64,000 nt of DNA from Nonomuraea coxensis DSM 45129 (GCF_019397265.1 NZ_CP068985.1:4692501-4756500); one strand, 5' to 3'. Numbered from the stretch's first letter, positions 17,504 to 25,597 are shown. Translations and numbers: made by a program. The notes: generated from the sequence alone by a model not told the origin.

Positions 17504-18979
17504 TCATTCGGCGGGGCAGGTGGTGCCCGGCTCAGGCAGCCTCAAGTCGGTCAGGTACGTGGTGGCGTGCTGGATGGGGCACTTCCTGCCCGACAGGTAC
17601 ATGACGTGGCCAGGGCCGTCGTAGCCGACGGTCACTGATTCCGGGATCATCCGGGTGAAGCTCTCGGTCCACGCATAGTCGCCCCACGTGCTGCCGGCTC
17701 CCAGGAACGGCGGCAGGCCGCGAGCCGGCAGCGGCAGGGACGGGTTGGCCACCGGCAGCGGCCAGCCGGTGCATCCGAGCGCGTCGAACGAGGCGCCCCC
17801 GAAGTTCGGCGAGGTCTTCTGCGCCTGACGGCGGAACTTCCGCAGCTGCGCGTAGCCGCTGTAGCCACGGTCGTCCGCGCACGTCATCGCCAGCGCTCCG
17901 GGGGTGGCCCAGATCCGTGCGTTGCCGAGGGCGAAATCGGCGAAACCGGACCCATCACCGTCTCGGGCCTTGCCGACCGCCGCGGCGAAGGCCAGCCACC
18001 GCGCGTGGTCGGGTCCGGGGTCGCCGACGAAGCCGAAACTCCTCAGATGCCATCCGGTCAGCTCGCCCTTGCCGAACTCGGACGACGTGACCGGGATGGG
18101 CCGGCGGTCGGCGTCCCGGACGAGCTTGCGCCAGACCGCCCCGGCGTCCTGCCCGTGCAACGCGCAGGCAGGGGTGTCCGCGCACCAGGTGGTGAACCTG
18201 GTGAAGACCTTCTCCAGGACGGGCAGAGCACGCAGCGTCTGGTCGGGCCAGCCGTCGGTCTGGTTGACCGTCCCGTCGAGGTACATGGCTCGGATGCGCT
18301 GCGGGAACAGCCGGGCATAGGCGGCCGCGGGCACCCCGCCGTAGGAGTTGGCCATGAAGCTCAGCCGTTTCTCGCCCAGAGCCTCGCGAATGGCGTCCAG
18401 GTCCCTGGCCGCCGAGAGGGAGTCCATGTGGGCGAACAGTCCGGTCTTGTCCGCGTTCTGACAGGCTTTGAAGGCCCTGGTCATCGCCGCGGCCAATGCT
18501 CTGTACTGTTGCTTGTCCTGCGGCTCGAACAGTGACGTTCCGGGCTGCATGCAGGATGGGGGCATCTGTTCGCGCCACACGGCGGTGCGCGGCTTGTAGG
18601 CGACGAGGTCGAACCTGCGCCGCAGCTCGGTGAGGTCGCTCGCCGCGTGCTTCAGGTCGTCGATCCCGTCGGCCCCGGGGCCGCCGGGAACGCCCAGCAC
18701 GCTGCCGATCCGGTGCGCGGGCTCGGTGGCGGGCAGCCGGGCCAGGTCCAGCCTCACCTTCGGCCCGTCCGGTTCGGCCCAGTCCACCGGCACCTCGATC
18801 GCGGCGCACCGCATGCCCGCCGGTATGTCCTGGCCGGCGCAGTCCTGCCAGGCCGGCTGCGCGTCCCGGGCCCGAGTGGCGGAGGCCTCCGGGGTGATTC
18901 CCGCCAGCGCCGCCACCGTCGCACCGATGATCAGTGCGCTGGTCCTGCCGCGCCCGCGCCCTCGCTTGGTCGTCGTCAT
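17504..18979 (-). CDS. Exported S33-family (tripeptidyl aminopeptidase-like) alpha/beta hydrolase
   Basis: 491 residues from ATG 18979 (a GTG nine bases upstream is in frame). The signal peptide ends near ITPEASATRA. The oxyanion segment is VLGVPGGPGADG, the nucleophile elbow FMANSYGGVPAAAYARLFPQ, and the catalytic His DGPGHVMY near the C terminus; a TAP-like C-terminal domain with paired Cys follows. The elbow reads A-N-S-Y-G instead of the usual G-x-S-Y-G. Family members remove tripeptides or proline-containing N-terminal residues from secreted peptides. It is transcribed divergently from the sensor kinase at 19082, which may control it. Confidence 0.85.
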   Translation of the reverse strand: MTTTKRGRGRGRTSALIIGATVAALAGITPEASATRARDAQPAWQDCAGQDIPAGMRCAAIEVPVDWAEPDGPKVRLDLARLPATEPAHRIGSVLGVPGGPGADGIDDLKHAASDLTELRRRFDLVAYKPRTAVWREQMPPSCMQPGTSLFEPQDKQQYRALAAAMTRAFKACQNADKTGLFAHMDSLSAARDLDAIREALGEKRLSFMANSYGGVPAAAYARLFPQRIRAMYLDGTVNQTDGWPDQTLRALPVLEKVFTRFTTWCADTPACALHGQDAGAVWRKLVRDADRRPIPVTSSEFGKGELTGWHLRSFGFVGDPGPDHARWLAFAAAVGKARDGDGSGFADFALGNARIWATPGALAMTCADDRGYSGYAQLRKFRRQAQKTSPNFGGASFDALGCTGWPLPVANPSLPLPARGLPPFLGAGSTWGDYAWTESFTRMIPESVTVGYDGPGHVMYLSGRKCPIQHATTYLTDLRLPEPGTTCPAE

Positions 18980-19081
18980 GGTGGTCACTGTGATGGCACC
19001 GGCCGCATGGCCACCACCGGGACGTCCTCCCTTCTGGTTCGGGATGTCCCCCACGGGTTGTCCGGCTGTTCTCGCGCGGGC

Positions 19082-20353
19082 GTGTCCGTCAGGCTGGACG
19101 GCGTGCAGGCAGAGAGGTGGCGGGCGCTGATCACTGCTCCGGTGCGGGAGCGGTCGCGGCGTGAGCTCGCCTACGCGCTGATGTTGCCGTTCATGGTGGG
19201 AGCCGGCCTGGTCCATCTCGGTCTCGTGCTGCTGAGCGCGATCCTGACGGCGAATCTCGTCGGAGTGCCGATGCTGGCCCTGAGCGTGATGGCGGCCAGA
19301 GGGGTCGGCGCGGCCAATCGAGGGCTGGCACGAGCGTGGGCCGGGGTGCGGGTGCTCGATCCCGGCCCGTTCCGTGCCGGGCCGGGCCCGCTGAACCTGC
19401 TCGGCGCGGCGCTCGGCGACGTGACGGGGTGGCGCGCCGTCGCCCACGGCCTGCTCCGGCTGCCGGCGGCCGTGGTCGCCTGTACGGCCGCCGCCGGGTT
19501 GTGGGGAGGCGGCCTGTTCCTGCTCGGGTGCCCCCTGTGGGGGCGGTTCTCCGCCTTGCCGCAGCTGTCTCCCTCCGGCCTGCCGGTCGCGACGCTGGTG
19601 AGCGCCGCCGGGCTGGCGCTGCTGCTCCTCGCCCCGTGGGGCGTCCACCTCGCCCTGGCCCCCGAGCGCCTGCTCGCCCGTACGCTGCTCGGGCCCGCGC
19701 CGGGCGACACCCGGATCCGCCGGCTGGAGCAGGCGCGGGCGCTGGCCGCTGAGGACGCGGTCGCGAGGCTCCGCCGGATCGAGCGGGACCTGCACGACGG
19801 GACGGCGGCACGGCTGGTGACGCTGGCCATGAGCCTGGGCATGGCCCAGGACGAGCTCGAGCAGGCCGACCGGCCCGAACGCCTCCAGCGCGCCCGGGCC
19901 CTCGTCGACAGCGCGCACCGCAGCGCCAAGGAGACCGTGGCCGAGCTGCGTGACCTGATCCGCGGCATCCACCCGCCGGCACTCGACCAAGGGCTGGAGG
20001 TCGCCCTGGCCACGCTCGCCGCACGGAGCCCGATCCCCGCCCGGTTCGAGGCCGACCTGCCCGAGCGACCGGCTCCGGCCATCGAGGCCATCGCCTACTT
20101 CTGCACGACGGAACTGCTCGCCAACGTGGTCAGGCACAGCGGCGCCGGACACGCCACCGTCGAGGTACGGGCCCGTCACGGACTGCTGACCCTGCGGGTG
20201 CGCGACGACGGCATCGGCGGCGCGGTGATCGGCGCCGGATCAGGGTTACGCGGACTCGCCGCCCGCGTCCAGGTGTTGGACGGCGTGATCGACGTTCACA
20301 GCCCGGCCGGAGGACCTACGGTGATCACCGTCGAACTCCCCCTGCACATCTGA
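19082..20353 (+). CDS. NarL-family sensor histidine kinase
   Basis: About 423 residues from GTG 19082 (GTG 19103 is possible). A membrane sensor with four or five hydrophobic segments occupies roughly residues 30-210. The HisKA_3 dimer/phospho-acceptor motif is RIERDLHDGTAARLVTLAMS, and the ATPase has the N box CTTELLANVVRHSGAGHATV and G boxes VRDDGIGG and GSGLRGLAARV. It would autophosphorylate on His and pass phosphate to the response regulator encoded 12 bp downstream. The signal is unknown; divergence from an exported peptidase gene suggests an envelope or peptide cue. Confidence 0.9.
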   Translation: MSVRLDGVQAERWRALITAPVRERSRRELAYALMLPFMVGAGLVHLGLVLLSAILTANLVGVPMLALSVMAARGVGAANRGLARAWAGVRVLDPGPFRAGPGPLNLLGAALGDVTGWRAVAHGLLRLPAAVVACTAAAGLWGGGLFLLGCPLWGRFSALPQLSPSGLPVATLVSAAGLALLLLAPWGVHLALAPERLLARTLLGPAPGDTRIRRLEQARALAAEDAVARLRRIERDLHDGTAARLVTLAMSLGMAQDELEQADRPERLQRARALVDSAHRSAKETVAELRDLIRGIHPPALDQGLEVALATLAARSPIPARFEADLPERPAPAIEAIAYFCTTELLANVVRHSGAGHATVEVRARHGLLTLRVRDDGIGGAVIGAGSGLRGLAARVQVLDGVIDVHSPAGGPTVITVELPLHI

Positions 20354-20365
20354 ACGGAGCAGCGC

Positions 20366-21010
20366 ATGCGGATCGTGATCGCCGAGGACGCCGTGATGCT
20401 CAGGGAGGGCCTGTGCGTGCTGCTCACCTCCCGCGACCACGAGGTGGTGGCCGCCGTGGGCGACGGTGACGCGCTCCTGGCCGCCGTGGCGGACCACCGT
20501 CCCGACATCGCCGTGGTCGACGTACGCATGCCGCCCTCCCACACCGATGAGGGCCTGCGAGCCGCGATCCGGATCCGCCGTGACCATCCAGAGGTGGGCG
20601 TCCTGGTGTTCTCCCAGTACATCGAGACGCGTTACGCGGCCCAGTTGCTCGCCGGCGGCGCCCATGGCGTGGGATACCTGCTGAAGGAACGGGTCGCCGA
20701 CGTCAAGGACTTCCTGGCCGCGCTCGACCGGATCGCGGCCGGACAGACCGTCCTCGACCCCGAGGTCGTCACCCAGATCATGGGCGCGAGCCGTCGCACG
20801 GAAACCCTGGGCACGCTCACCCCGAGGGAGCGCGAGGTGCTGGCCATGATGGCGGAGGGGCGTTCCAACAACGCCATCGCCGCCGCGCTGTTCCTGTCGT
20901 ACGGCTCGGTGGAGAAGCACGTGACGCAGATCTTCACCAAGCTCGGCCTGTCTCCCTCGGACAACGACCACCGCCGGGTACTCGCCGTCCTGCGCTACCT
21001 GCAGGCCTGA
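20366..21010 (+). CDS. NarL/LuxR-type response regulator
   Basis: 214 residues. Receiver domain with acidic pair EDAVMLREG and phospho-acceptor Asp in IAVVDVRMPPSHTDEG (about residue 52), Lys in YLLKERVADV. The C-terminal LuxR HTH is LTPREREVLAMMAEGRSNNA followed by SVEKHVTQIFTKLGL. It pairs with the upstream kinase. Its last codons overlap by 16 bp the end of the convergent gene at 20995, so the two transcripts are antisense at their ends. Confidence 0.93.
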   Translation: MRIVIAEDAVMLREGLCVLLTSRDHEVVAAVGDGDALLAAVADHRPDIAVVDVRMPPSHTDEGLRAAIRIRRDHPEVGVLVFSQYIETRYAAQLLAGGAHGVGYLLKERVADVKDFLAALDRIAAGQTVLDPEVVTQIMGASRRTETLGTLTPREREVLAMMAEGRSNNAIAAALFLSYGSVEKHVTQIFTKLGLSPSDNDHRRVLAVLRYLQA

Positions 21011-21855
21011 CCTCCCGCCCTCGGGTACGGCGCGCGGGACCGCAGGACGGTGAGGGCGGCTGTGGGATCGTCGGCGAACAACCGGATCGTACGGACCTCC
21101 GCACGCCTGCCGAGCGGCCGGACCGCCGTGACCGGCTCGGTCAGCTCCAGGACCAGGTTGGTCTGGGACGCCACCGCCACCGCCAGCCGATCACCGTCCA
21201 CCTTGACCGTGCCGCTCTCGTTGTAGTTGCGGACGTGCCGCACCCCGGCGATCCGCTCCCGGGGGACACGCAGGTCGAAGAACGCCCCGTAGCGGATGCG
21301 CACCTCGTCGTCCGAGACGACGTGCGGACGGGTGACGCACGCCGCGATGACCGCGAGCACGATGAGGACCGTGTAGGCGTCGGCGACCAGCACCACGGCG
21401 CGCAGGCCGGCCGGCGCGCCGAACGCCCGCAGCAGCACTTCCGCCCCCACCAGCTCCACGACCATGGCCCCCAGGAAGATCACCATCGTGAGGGTCTGGG
21501 CGCGGGAGTAGGACACGGCGGCGGCGCCTTCGGGCACGCCGTGGCGGCGGCGGGCGACCCACAGGGCGAGGCTGATCACGCCCTTCATGTCGAACCCCGC
21601 GATCCGCCGCACCTGCTCGGGAACCAGCTGCTCGTAGGCGGCGCGCAACGCCGTCCAGCGGTCCGCGCCGGCCCGCCGCGCGGCCGCGAACAGCCGGTAC
21701 GCGGCCACCGCCTCCAGGACCAGCACCGCGACGACGACCATCTCGGCCACCGCGACCACGGGGAGCGGCAGCGGCACACCGGACACGAGCAGGGTCGCGA
21801 GCACCAGCTCCGCGGGGACCACGGCGAACAACACGGCACGCGCGACCCGCACCAT
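20995..21855 (-). CDS. Membrane protein co-encoded with a MerR regulator
   Basis: 286 residues; about four membrane segments near residues 5-25, 27-50, 115-140 and 150-172, followed by a soluble C-terminal domain of ~110 residues that resembles a PH-like membrane-linked fold (VVSDDEVRIRYGAFFDLRVP, RHVRNYNESGTVKVDGDRLA). I do not recognise a named family. The ATG overlaps the stop of the MerR gene by one base, so the two are translated together, and this protein is a probable output or sensor partner of that regulator. Confidence 0.7.
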   Translation of the reverse strand: MVRVARAVLFAVVPAELVLATLLVSGVPLPLPVVAVAEMVVVAVLVLEAVAAYRLFAAARRAGADRWTALRAAYEQLVPEQVRRIAGFDMKGVISLALWVARRRHGVPEGAAAVSYSRAQTLTMVIFLGAMVVELVGAEVLLRAFGAPAGLRAVVLVADAYTVLIVLAVIAACVTRPHVVSDDEVRIRYGAFFDLRVPRERIAGVRHVRNYNESGTVKVDGDRLAVAVASQTNLVLELTEPVTAVRPLGRRAEVRTIRLFADDPTAALTVLRSRAPYPRAGGQACR

Positions 21856-22607
21856 CACCCTCGCTCCTTCAGCTGTGTCACGAGCAGCCGGAAGACCTCG
21901 CCCTGGGCGGCGGGCAGCTCCCGCAGCAGCTCCTCCAGCCACTGGCCGTTGCGGGCGTCCTCAAGGCTCGCGAGCATCACCGACACCATCTCGTCGGGAA
22001 GGTGGTCCGCGAGGTCACGCGCGACCACGGCGACGAGCGGATCACCGGGGTCGGCGTCGGCGAGCTCGTCCAGGCGGGCGATGAGGGCATGCCCTCGCGC
22101 GTACGCCTCAGGCTCGGTGAGGGGCCGCAACAGCTCGGCGAACCCGGCTCCGCCCTCCGGGTCGCTCGTGGTGGCGGCCAGGGTCAGCAGTTCGCGGTCG
22201 AGCTGGGCGAACGCCGAGCTCCCGGTGGGAAGGCCGCGCAGCACCTCCGCCATGTCGGGCGACACCGTGGAGTCGGGATGCAGGTCCGCCTCCGCCAGCA
22301 ACGCCGCCAGCCGGGCCCTTCTGGCGGCGATCGCCGCCTGCTCCCTGGCCAGGTCGGCGTACAGTTCCAGAAGCATCTCGCGCAGTTCCCGGCCCTGGTC
22401 GTCGGCCAGCACGTCGCGGACCTCGTCGAGAGACAGGCCCAGTTCGGCCAGCCGCCGCACGCGGGCGAGCGCCACCGCGTCGCGCAGCCGGTACTCGCGG
22501 TAGCCGTTGGCCAGCCGTTCGGGCTCGGGGAGAAGCCCCAGGTGGTGGTAGTGGCGTACGGTCCGGGTGGACACCCCGACCATCGTCGCGAGCTCGCTGA
22601 TCCTCAT
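21855..22607 (-). CDS. MerR-family transcriptional regulator
   Basis: 250 residues. The N-terminal MerR winged helix (MRISELATMVGVSTRTVRHY, LLPEPERLANGYREYRL) and a coiled dimer helix are followed by an unusually long C-terminal effector domain (~140 residues) with no Cys, so it is not a metal or SoxR-type sensor. These regulators twist promoters with 19-bp spacers. A TTGAC/GTCAA inverted repeat lies 17 bp upstream and is its likely autoregulatory site. It is cotranscribed with the membrane protein at 20995. Confidence 0.88.
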   Translation of the reverse strand: MRISELATMVGVSTRTVRHYHHLGLLPEPERLANGYREYRLRDAVALARVRRLAELGLSLDEVRDVLADDQGRELREMLLELYADLAREQAAIAARRARLAALLAEADLHPDSTVSPDMAEVLRGLPTGSSAFAQLDRELLTLAATTSDPEGGAGFAELLRPLTEPEAYARGHALIARLDELADADPGDPLVAVVARDLADHLPDEMVSVMLASLEDARNGQWLEELLRELPAAQGEVFRLLVTQLKERG

Positions 22608-22623
22608 GCGGTCATTAGAAACG

Positions 22624-22644
22624 TTGACGCTACGTCATGGTCAA
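22624..22644 (-). promoter_or_regulatory. Probable MerR operator
   Basis: The inverted repeat TTGAC ... GTCAA has an 11-nt centre containing GACGTAGCG on the minus strand. It lies just upstream of the MerR gene start and matches the general form of MerR-family promoters in actinomycetes. Confidence 0.5.
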
Positions 22645-22675
22645 GCTCCGTGATCTTCCCGCTTCAGATTGACAT

Positions 22676-22711
22676 GGCTAGTTATTTCAGTCATCTTTGA
22701 AATAACTAGCC
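22676..22711 (+). promoter_or_regulatory. Perfect 14-bp-arm operator palindrome before the GbsR-type gene
   Basis: GGCTAGTTATTTCA (22676-22689) is mirrored exactly by TGAAATAACTAGCC (22698-22711) around an 8-nt centre. A consensus -35 TTGACA lies at 22669-22674, so a repressor bound here would cover the promoter. The regulator gene starts 40 bp downstream, and autoregulation is expected. Confidence 0.7.
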
Positions 22712-22751
22712 AGCACGTACGAAGCAAGCCCTGGAAAAGGAGGTTGCGACC

Positions 22752-23240
22752 ATGAGCACCGAGGAACAGCAGGACCGGCTGCTCCGCTGGGTGGAGCGGG
22801 TGGCCGCCTTCTGCGTCGAGGAGTGGGGGCTGCCGCCCATCACCGGACGCATCCTCGGTTGGCTCATGATCTGCGATCCGGCCGAGCAGTCCGCCGGGCA
22901 GATCGCGGAGGCCATCCAGGCCAGCAGGGCCTCGCTCACCTCGAACATGCGGTTCCTCACGGCCATCGGCCTGGTCAAGAAGGTGAGAAGGCCCGGCGAC
23001 CGCGTCTCCTACTACCGCATCGAGGACGACGCCTGGCAGAAGGTCATCCAGCGCAAGCTCGCGAGCCTGAGCGCGTTCGGCGAGATCGCCGGCGAAGGGC
23101 TCGACATCGCGGGCGGCGAGGGGCGCCGCACCGAACGCATCAAGGCCGCCCACGACTCCCTGACGTGGCTGCAGGACCTCGCGGCCCGTCATCCGCTACC
23201 GAGGTGCGGGCCAGCGCTCCGGCCTTCAGGCCGGGGGTGA
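22752..23240 (+). CDS. GbsR/MarR-type transcriptional regulator, C terminus altered by an insertion element
   Basis: 162 residues. GbsR-type winged helix: WGLPPITGRILGWLMICDPA, QSAGQIAEAIQASRASLTSN and LVKKVRRPGDRVSYYRIEDD. AAAAGGAGG precedes the ATG. The last ~14 residues (LPRCGPALRPSGRG) are encoded by the left end of the TnpB element, so the native C terminus has been replaced, and whatever followed in the original operon, usually a transporter for this family, is gone. The DNA-binding and dimer regions look complete, so it may still bind its operator. Confidence 0.88.
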   Translation: MSTEEQQDRLLRWVERVAAFCVEEWGLPPITGRILGWLMICDPAEQSAGQIAEAIQASRASLTSNMRFLTAIGLVKKVRRPGDRVSYYRIEDDAWQKVIQRKLASLSAFGEIAGEGLDIAGGEGRRTERIKAAHDSLTWLQDLAARHPLPRCGPALRPSGRG

Positions 23241-23291
23241 AGGCCCGCGCGGGAGGGCCGCTGAGGCCCGAGTGTGCCCTGACCCCCAGTA

Positions 23292-23468
23292 TCAGCGGTG
23301 CTCGCCGTGCGCATGTTCAGCGGTCTCCGCGACCGGTACCGGAACGATGGCGGCGATCCTGCGTCCCCGGTTGGTGATGTACGTGATCTGTCCACGTACA
23401 GCGGCGTCGTTGAGGACGTCGGCGAATAGTTTGCGGGCTTCGGCGACGCTCTTCTCTTGCGGCTCCAT
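23292..23468 (-). CDS. Phd/YefM-type antitoxin without a toxin partner
   Basis: 58 residues from ATG 23468 (MEPQEKSVAEARKLFADVLN, then the strand pair QITYITNRGRRIAAIVPV). This is the conserved Phd/YefM N-terminal DNA-binding fold, where residues SVAEARK..FA.VLN and the ITNRGR..A..VP strand are diagnostic. The C-terminal toxin-neutralising tail is only ~15 residues. Phd proteins repress their own promoters and inhibit a Doc, Fic or RelE-type toxin. No toxin gene follows: 50 bp downstream is the element's left end. It is divergent from tnpB over a ~50-bp gap with repeated TGTAC half-sites, so it may now repress tnpB. Confidence 0.8.
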   Translation of the reverse strand: MEPQEKSVAEARKLFADVLNDAAVRGQITYITNRGRRIAAIVPVPVAETAEHAHGEHR

Positions 23469-23477
23469 ACATGTCAG

Positions 23478-23513
23478 TGTACGTGGACGTATCTTTATGT
23501 ACATGGATGTACA
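23478..23513. promoter_or_regulatory. Shared operator region between the antitoxin gene and tnpB
   Basis: TGTACG at 23478 and TGTACA at 23498 and 23508 lie 20 and 10 bp apart, on one face of the helix. The gap between the two divergent starts is only 53 bp, so any protein bound here affects both genes. Phd-family autorepression suggests the antitoxin is the binding protein. Confidence 0.5.
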
Positions 23514-23521
23514 ATTGATGG

Positions 23522-24673
23522 GTGCAACTCCGGTACAATTTCCGCCTCTACCCGTCGCCGGGTCAGCGCGCCGCGCTGGCCAAGGCGTTCGGGTGTGCGC
23601 GGACGGTGTTCAACGACGGGCTGCGCATAAGGCAGGAAGCCCGCGAGAACGGCCTGCCATACGTCTCGGATGGGGACCTGTCCAAGCGGGTCATCACCCA
23701 GGCGAAGCAGACCCCGGAACGCTCCTGGCTCGGCGAGGTCTCCGCTGTCGTACTCCAGCAGGCGCTGGCAGACTTGAACACCGCCTACCGCAACTTCTTC
23801 GCCTCGCTGTCCGGCAAGCGCAAGGGACCGAAGATCGCCGCGCCCCGGTTCCGGTCCCGCAAGGACAATCGGCAGGCGATCCGCTTCACGAAGAACGCCC
23901 GGTTCACGGTCACGGCGGGTGGGAAGCTGCGCCTGCCGAAGATCGGCGACCTCAAGGTGAAGTGGTCACGAGACCTGCCGTCAGAGCCGTCATCAGTGAC
24001 GGTCATCAAGGACGCCTCCGGCCGGTACTTCGCGTCGTTCGTGGTCGGGGCGGGCGGCGAGTCGCTGCCAGAGATCGCTTCGGAGGTTGGGATCGATCTC
24101 GGGCTGACGCACTTCGCGGTCCTGTCGGACGGCCGGAAAATCGACAACCCGCGCTGGCTGCGCCGTGCCGAACGCCGGTTGAAGAAGGCCCAGCAAACCC
24201 TGTCCCGGAAGGCGAAAGGGTCGAACAACCGGAAGAAAGCCGTCGTCAAGGTCGCCAAGGCGCACGCCGAGGTGGCCGACACGCGCCGCGACTGGGCACA
24301 CAAGCTCTCCACGGAACTGGTTCGCGACAACCAAGCGATCTACGTGGAGAACCTTGCCGTGTCCGGCCTCGGCCGTACTCGTCTGGCGAAGTCCGTCCAC
24401 GACGCCGGATGGGCGCAGTTCACGGCGATGCTCGCCTACAAGGCCGCCCGGTATGGGCGGCACTTTGTGAAGGTGGATCGCTGGTTCCCCAGCTCGAAAC
24501 TCTGCTCGGCCTGCGGAGCGCTGCAAGAAAAGATGCCGTTGAACGTCCGGTCGTGGGCCTGCTCGTGCGGGGCGGTCCACGACCGGGACGTGAACGCCGC
24601 CGTGAACATCCTCGCCGCCGGACGGGCGGAGAGGCTAAACGCCTGCGGAGGGACCGTAAGACCCGCCGCCTAG
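23522..24673 (+). CDS. tnpB: RNA-guided nuclease TnpB (second, divergent subtype)
   Basis: 383 residues from GTG 23522. N terminus QLRYNFRLYPSPGQRAALAK is typical. The RuvC residues are complete: Asp in VGIDLGLTHFAV, Glu in AIYVENLAVSGLG, Asp in HDRDVNAAVNILAAG. The zinc ribbon is CSACGALQEK...CSCGAVH. It shares little outside the core with the TnpB at 1752 and belongs to the IS1341-like group that travels without its own tnpA. Family knowledge predicts guide-RNA-dependent DNA cleavage; the guide would come from DNA just past 24767, which is the 5' leader of the methyltransferase gene. Confidence 0.9.
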   Translation: MQLRYNFRLYPSPGQRAALAKAFGCARTVFNDGLRIRQEARENGLPYVSDGDLSKRVITQAKQTPERSWLGEVSAVVLQQALADLNTAYRNFFASLSGKRKGPKIAAPRFRSRKDNRQAIRFTKNARFTVTAGGKLRLPKIGDLKVKWSRDLPSEPSSVTVIKDASGRYFASFVVGAGGESLPEIASEVGIDLGLTHFAVLSDGRKIDNPRWLRRAERRLKKAQQTLSRKAKGSNNRKKAVVKVAKAHAEVADTRRDWAHKLSTELVRDNQAIYVENLAVSGLGRTRLAKSVHDAGWAQFTAMLAYKAARYGRHFVKVDRWFPSSKLCSACGALQEKMPLNVRSWACSCGAVHDRDVNAAVNILAAGRAERLNACGGTVRPAA

Positions 24674-24710
24674 CGGAGGGCAGGACCCGGTGAAACAGGA
24701 AGCCACAGAG

Positions 24711-24757
24711 GTGCCGCACGCGCGGCACAGGCTGAATCCTCAGCCTTCAGGCTGGGG
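24711..24757 (+). ncRNA. Right-end hairpins, probable TnpB guide-RNA scaffold
   Basis: Two stems, GTGCCGC/GCGGCAC (24711-24728) and CCTCAGCC-TTCA-GGCTGGGG (24738-24757), lie between the tnpB stop and the right boundary. Guide-RNA scaffolds in this family are made from this region plus the tnpB 3' end. The RNA limits are inferred. Confidence 0.45.
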
Positions 24758-24784
24758 AGCGCGTCAAGCCGTTGAGGAATCCCC

Positions 24785-25597
24785 ATGCACCGCCGGCAAC
24801 CCAAGCTCGGGCTGATCCAGGAAACGCTGCTGCTCACTCTGCACGCCAGAGCCCTGGACGCGGGGCGGCCCAGCCCGGTCCTCGGCGACACGCACTCCGC
24901 CGACCTGGCCGGCGCCATCGATTACGACTTCGGCAGGCTGAAGGTCAAGCCCAGCCTCGTCCTCACGACGGCGCTGCGCGCCAAGAAGCTCGACGGTGTC
25001 GTCCGCGCCTACGTCGCCGCTCACCCCGGATGCGTGGTGCTCGACCTGGGCTGCGGCCTGGACACCAGGATGCTCCGCTGCGATCCCCCGCCCGGCGTCG
25101 ACTGGTACGACATCGACTTCCCGGAAGTGGTGCGCCTGCGGGCTGAATGTCTGCCCGGCCGTTCCCGCCTGGTAGAAGCCGACCTCACCAGCTCCGAATG
25201 GCTCACCGCCATCCCCGGTGACCGGCCGGCGATGATCGTCGCCGAGGGGCTGCTCCCCTTCATGCCCGGCGACTCCTTCCAGGCGATGAGCCGCGCGCTG
25301 ACCGGCCATTTCCCTTCGGGCGAGCTCGCGCTCAACGGCTACACCCGCTTCGCCGCCTGGGCCATGAAGTATCACCCGGCCATCAAGGCACTCGGCATCA
25401 CGGCCGCCCAGGGCTTCGACGACCCGCGCGAACCAGAGTCCTGGGACGCGGGCCTCGAACTGGTCGAGGAGCAGATCCTCGCCCGCGCACCGGAGGTGGC
25501 CTGGTTCCCTCAACCGCTCCGCGCGCTCACCCGTCTCACCGCCCGCAGCACAGTCCTGTCGCGGCAGGGGGCCCGCGTCCTCCGCTACCGATTCTGA
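24785..25597 (+). CDS. Class I SAM-dependent methyltransferase, TcmP/LCM type
   Basis: 270 residues. It begins with the family's N-terminal helix (LGLIQETLLLTLHARALDAG) and DYDFGRLKVKPSL, then SAM-binding motif I VVLDLGCGLDTRMLRCDPPP and the acidic VDWYDIDFPEVV; LVEADLTSSEWL and MIVAEGLLPFMPG follow. TcmP-like enzymes O-methylate carboxylates or phenols in natural-product pathways, but this copy stands alone. TTGAGGA before the ATG is the ribosome-binding site, immediately next to the TnpB element's right end, so the native promoter has probably been replaced. Confidence 0.85.
   Translation: MHRRQPKLGLIQETLLLTLHARALDAGRPSPVLGDTHSADLAGAIDYDFGRLKVKPSLVLTTALRAKKLDGVVRAYVAAHPGCVVLDLGCGLDTRMLRCDPPPGVDWYDIDFPEVVRLRAECLPGRSRLVEADLTSSEWLTAIPGDRPAMIVAEGLLPFMPGDSFQAMSRALTGHFPSGELALNGYTRFAAWAMKYHPAIKALGITAAQGFDDPREPESWDAGLELVEEQILARAPEVAWFPQPLRALTRLTARSTVLSRQGARVLRYRF

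Larger units (their letters stand above)
23219..24767 (+). mobile_element. IS605/IS1341-type TnpB element carrying a Phd-type antitoxin gene
   Basis: The left end begins with the hairpin CCGGCC-TTCA-GGCCGG (23219-23234) and contains the ~65-nt block shared with the element at 1434. The right end finishes after the hairpin at 24738-24757 near GAGCGCGTCAA (24757-24767). Inside are an antitoxin-like gene pointing left and tnpB pointing right; no tnpA is present. It truncates the end of the GbsR-type gene and stops about 10 bp before the ribosome-binding site of the methyltransferase gene. Exact ends are inferred. Confidence 0.7.

Noticed and set aside
23189-23292. A toxin gene partnering the Phd-type antitoxin
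   Set aside because: The downstream 50 bp is the element's left end and then the GbsR-type gene; no Doc, Fic, PIN or RelE frame is present on either strand.
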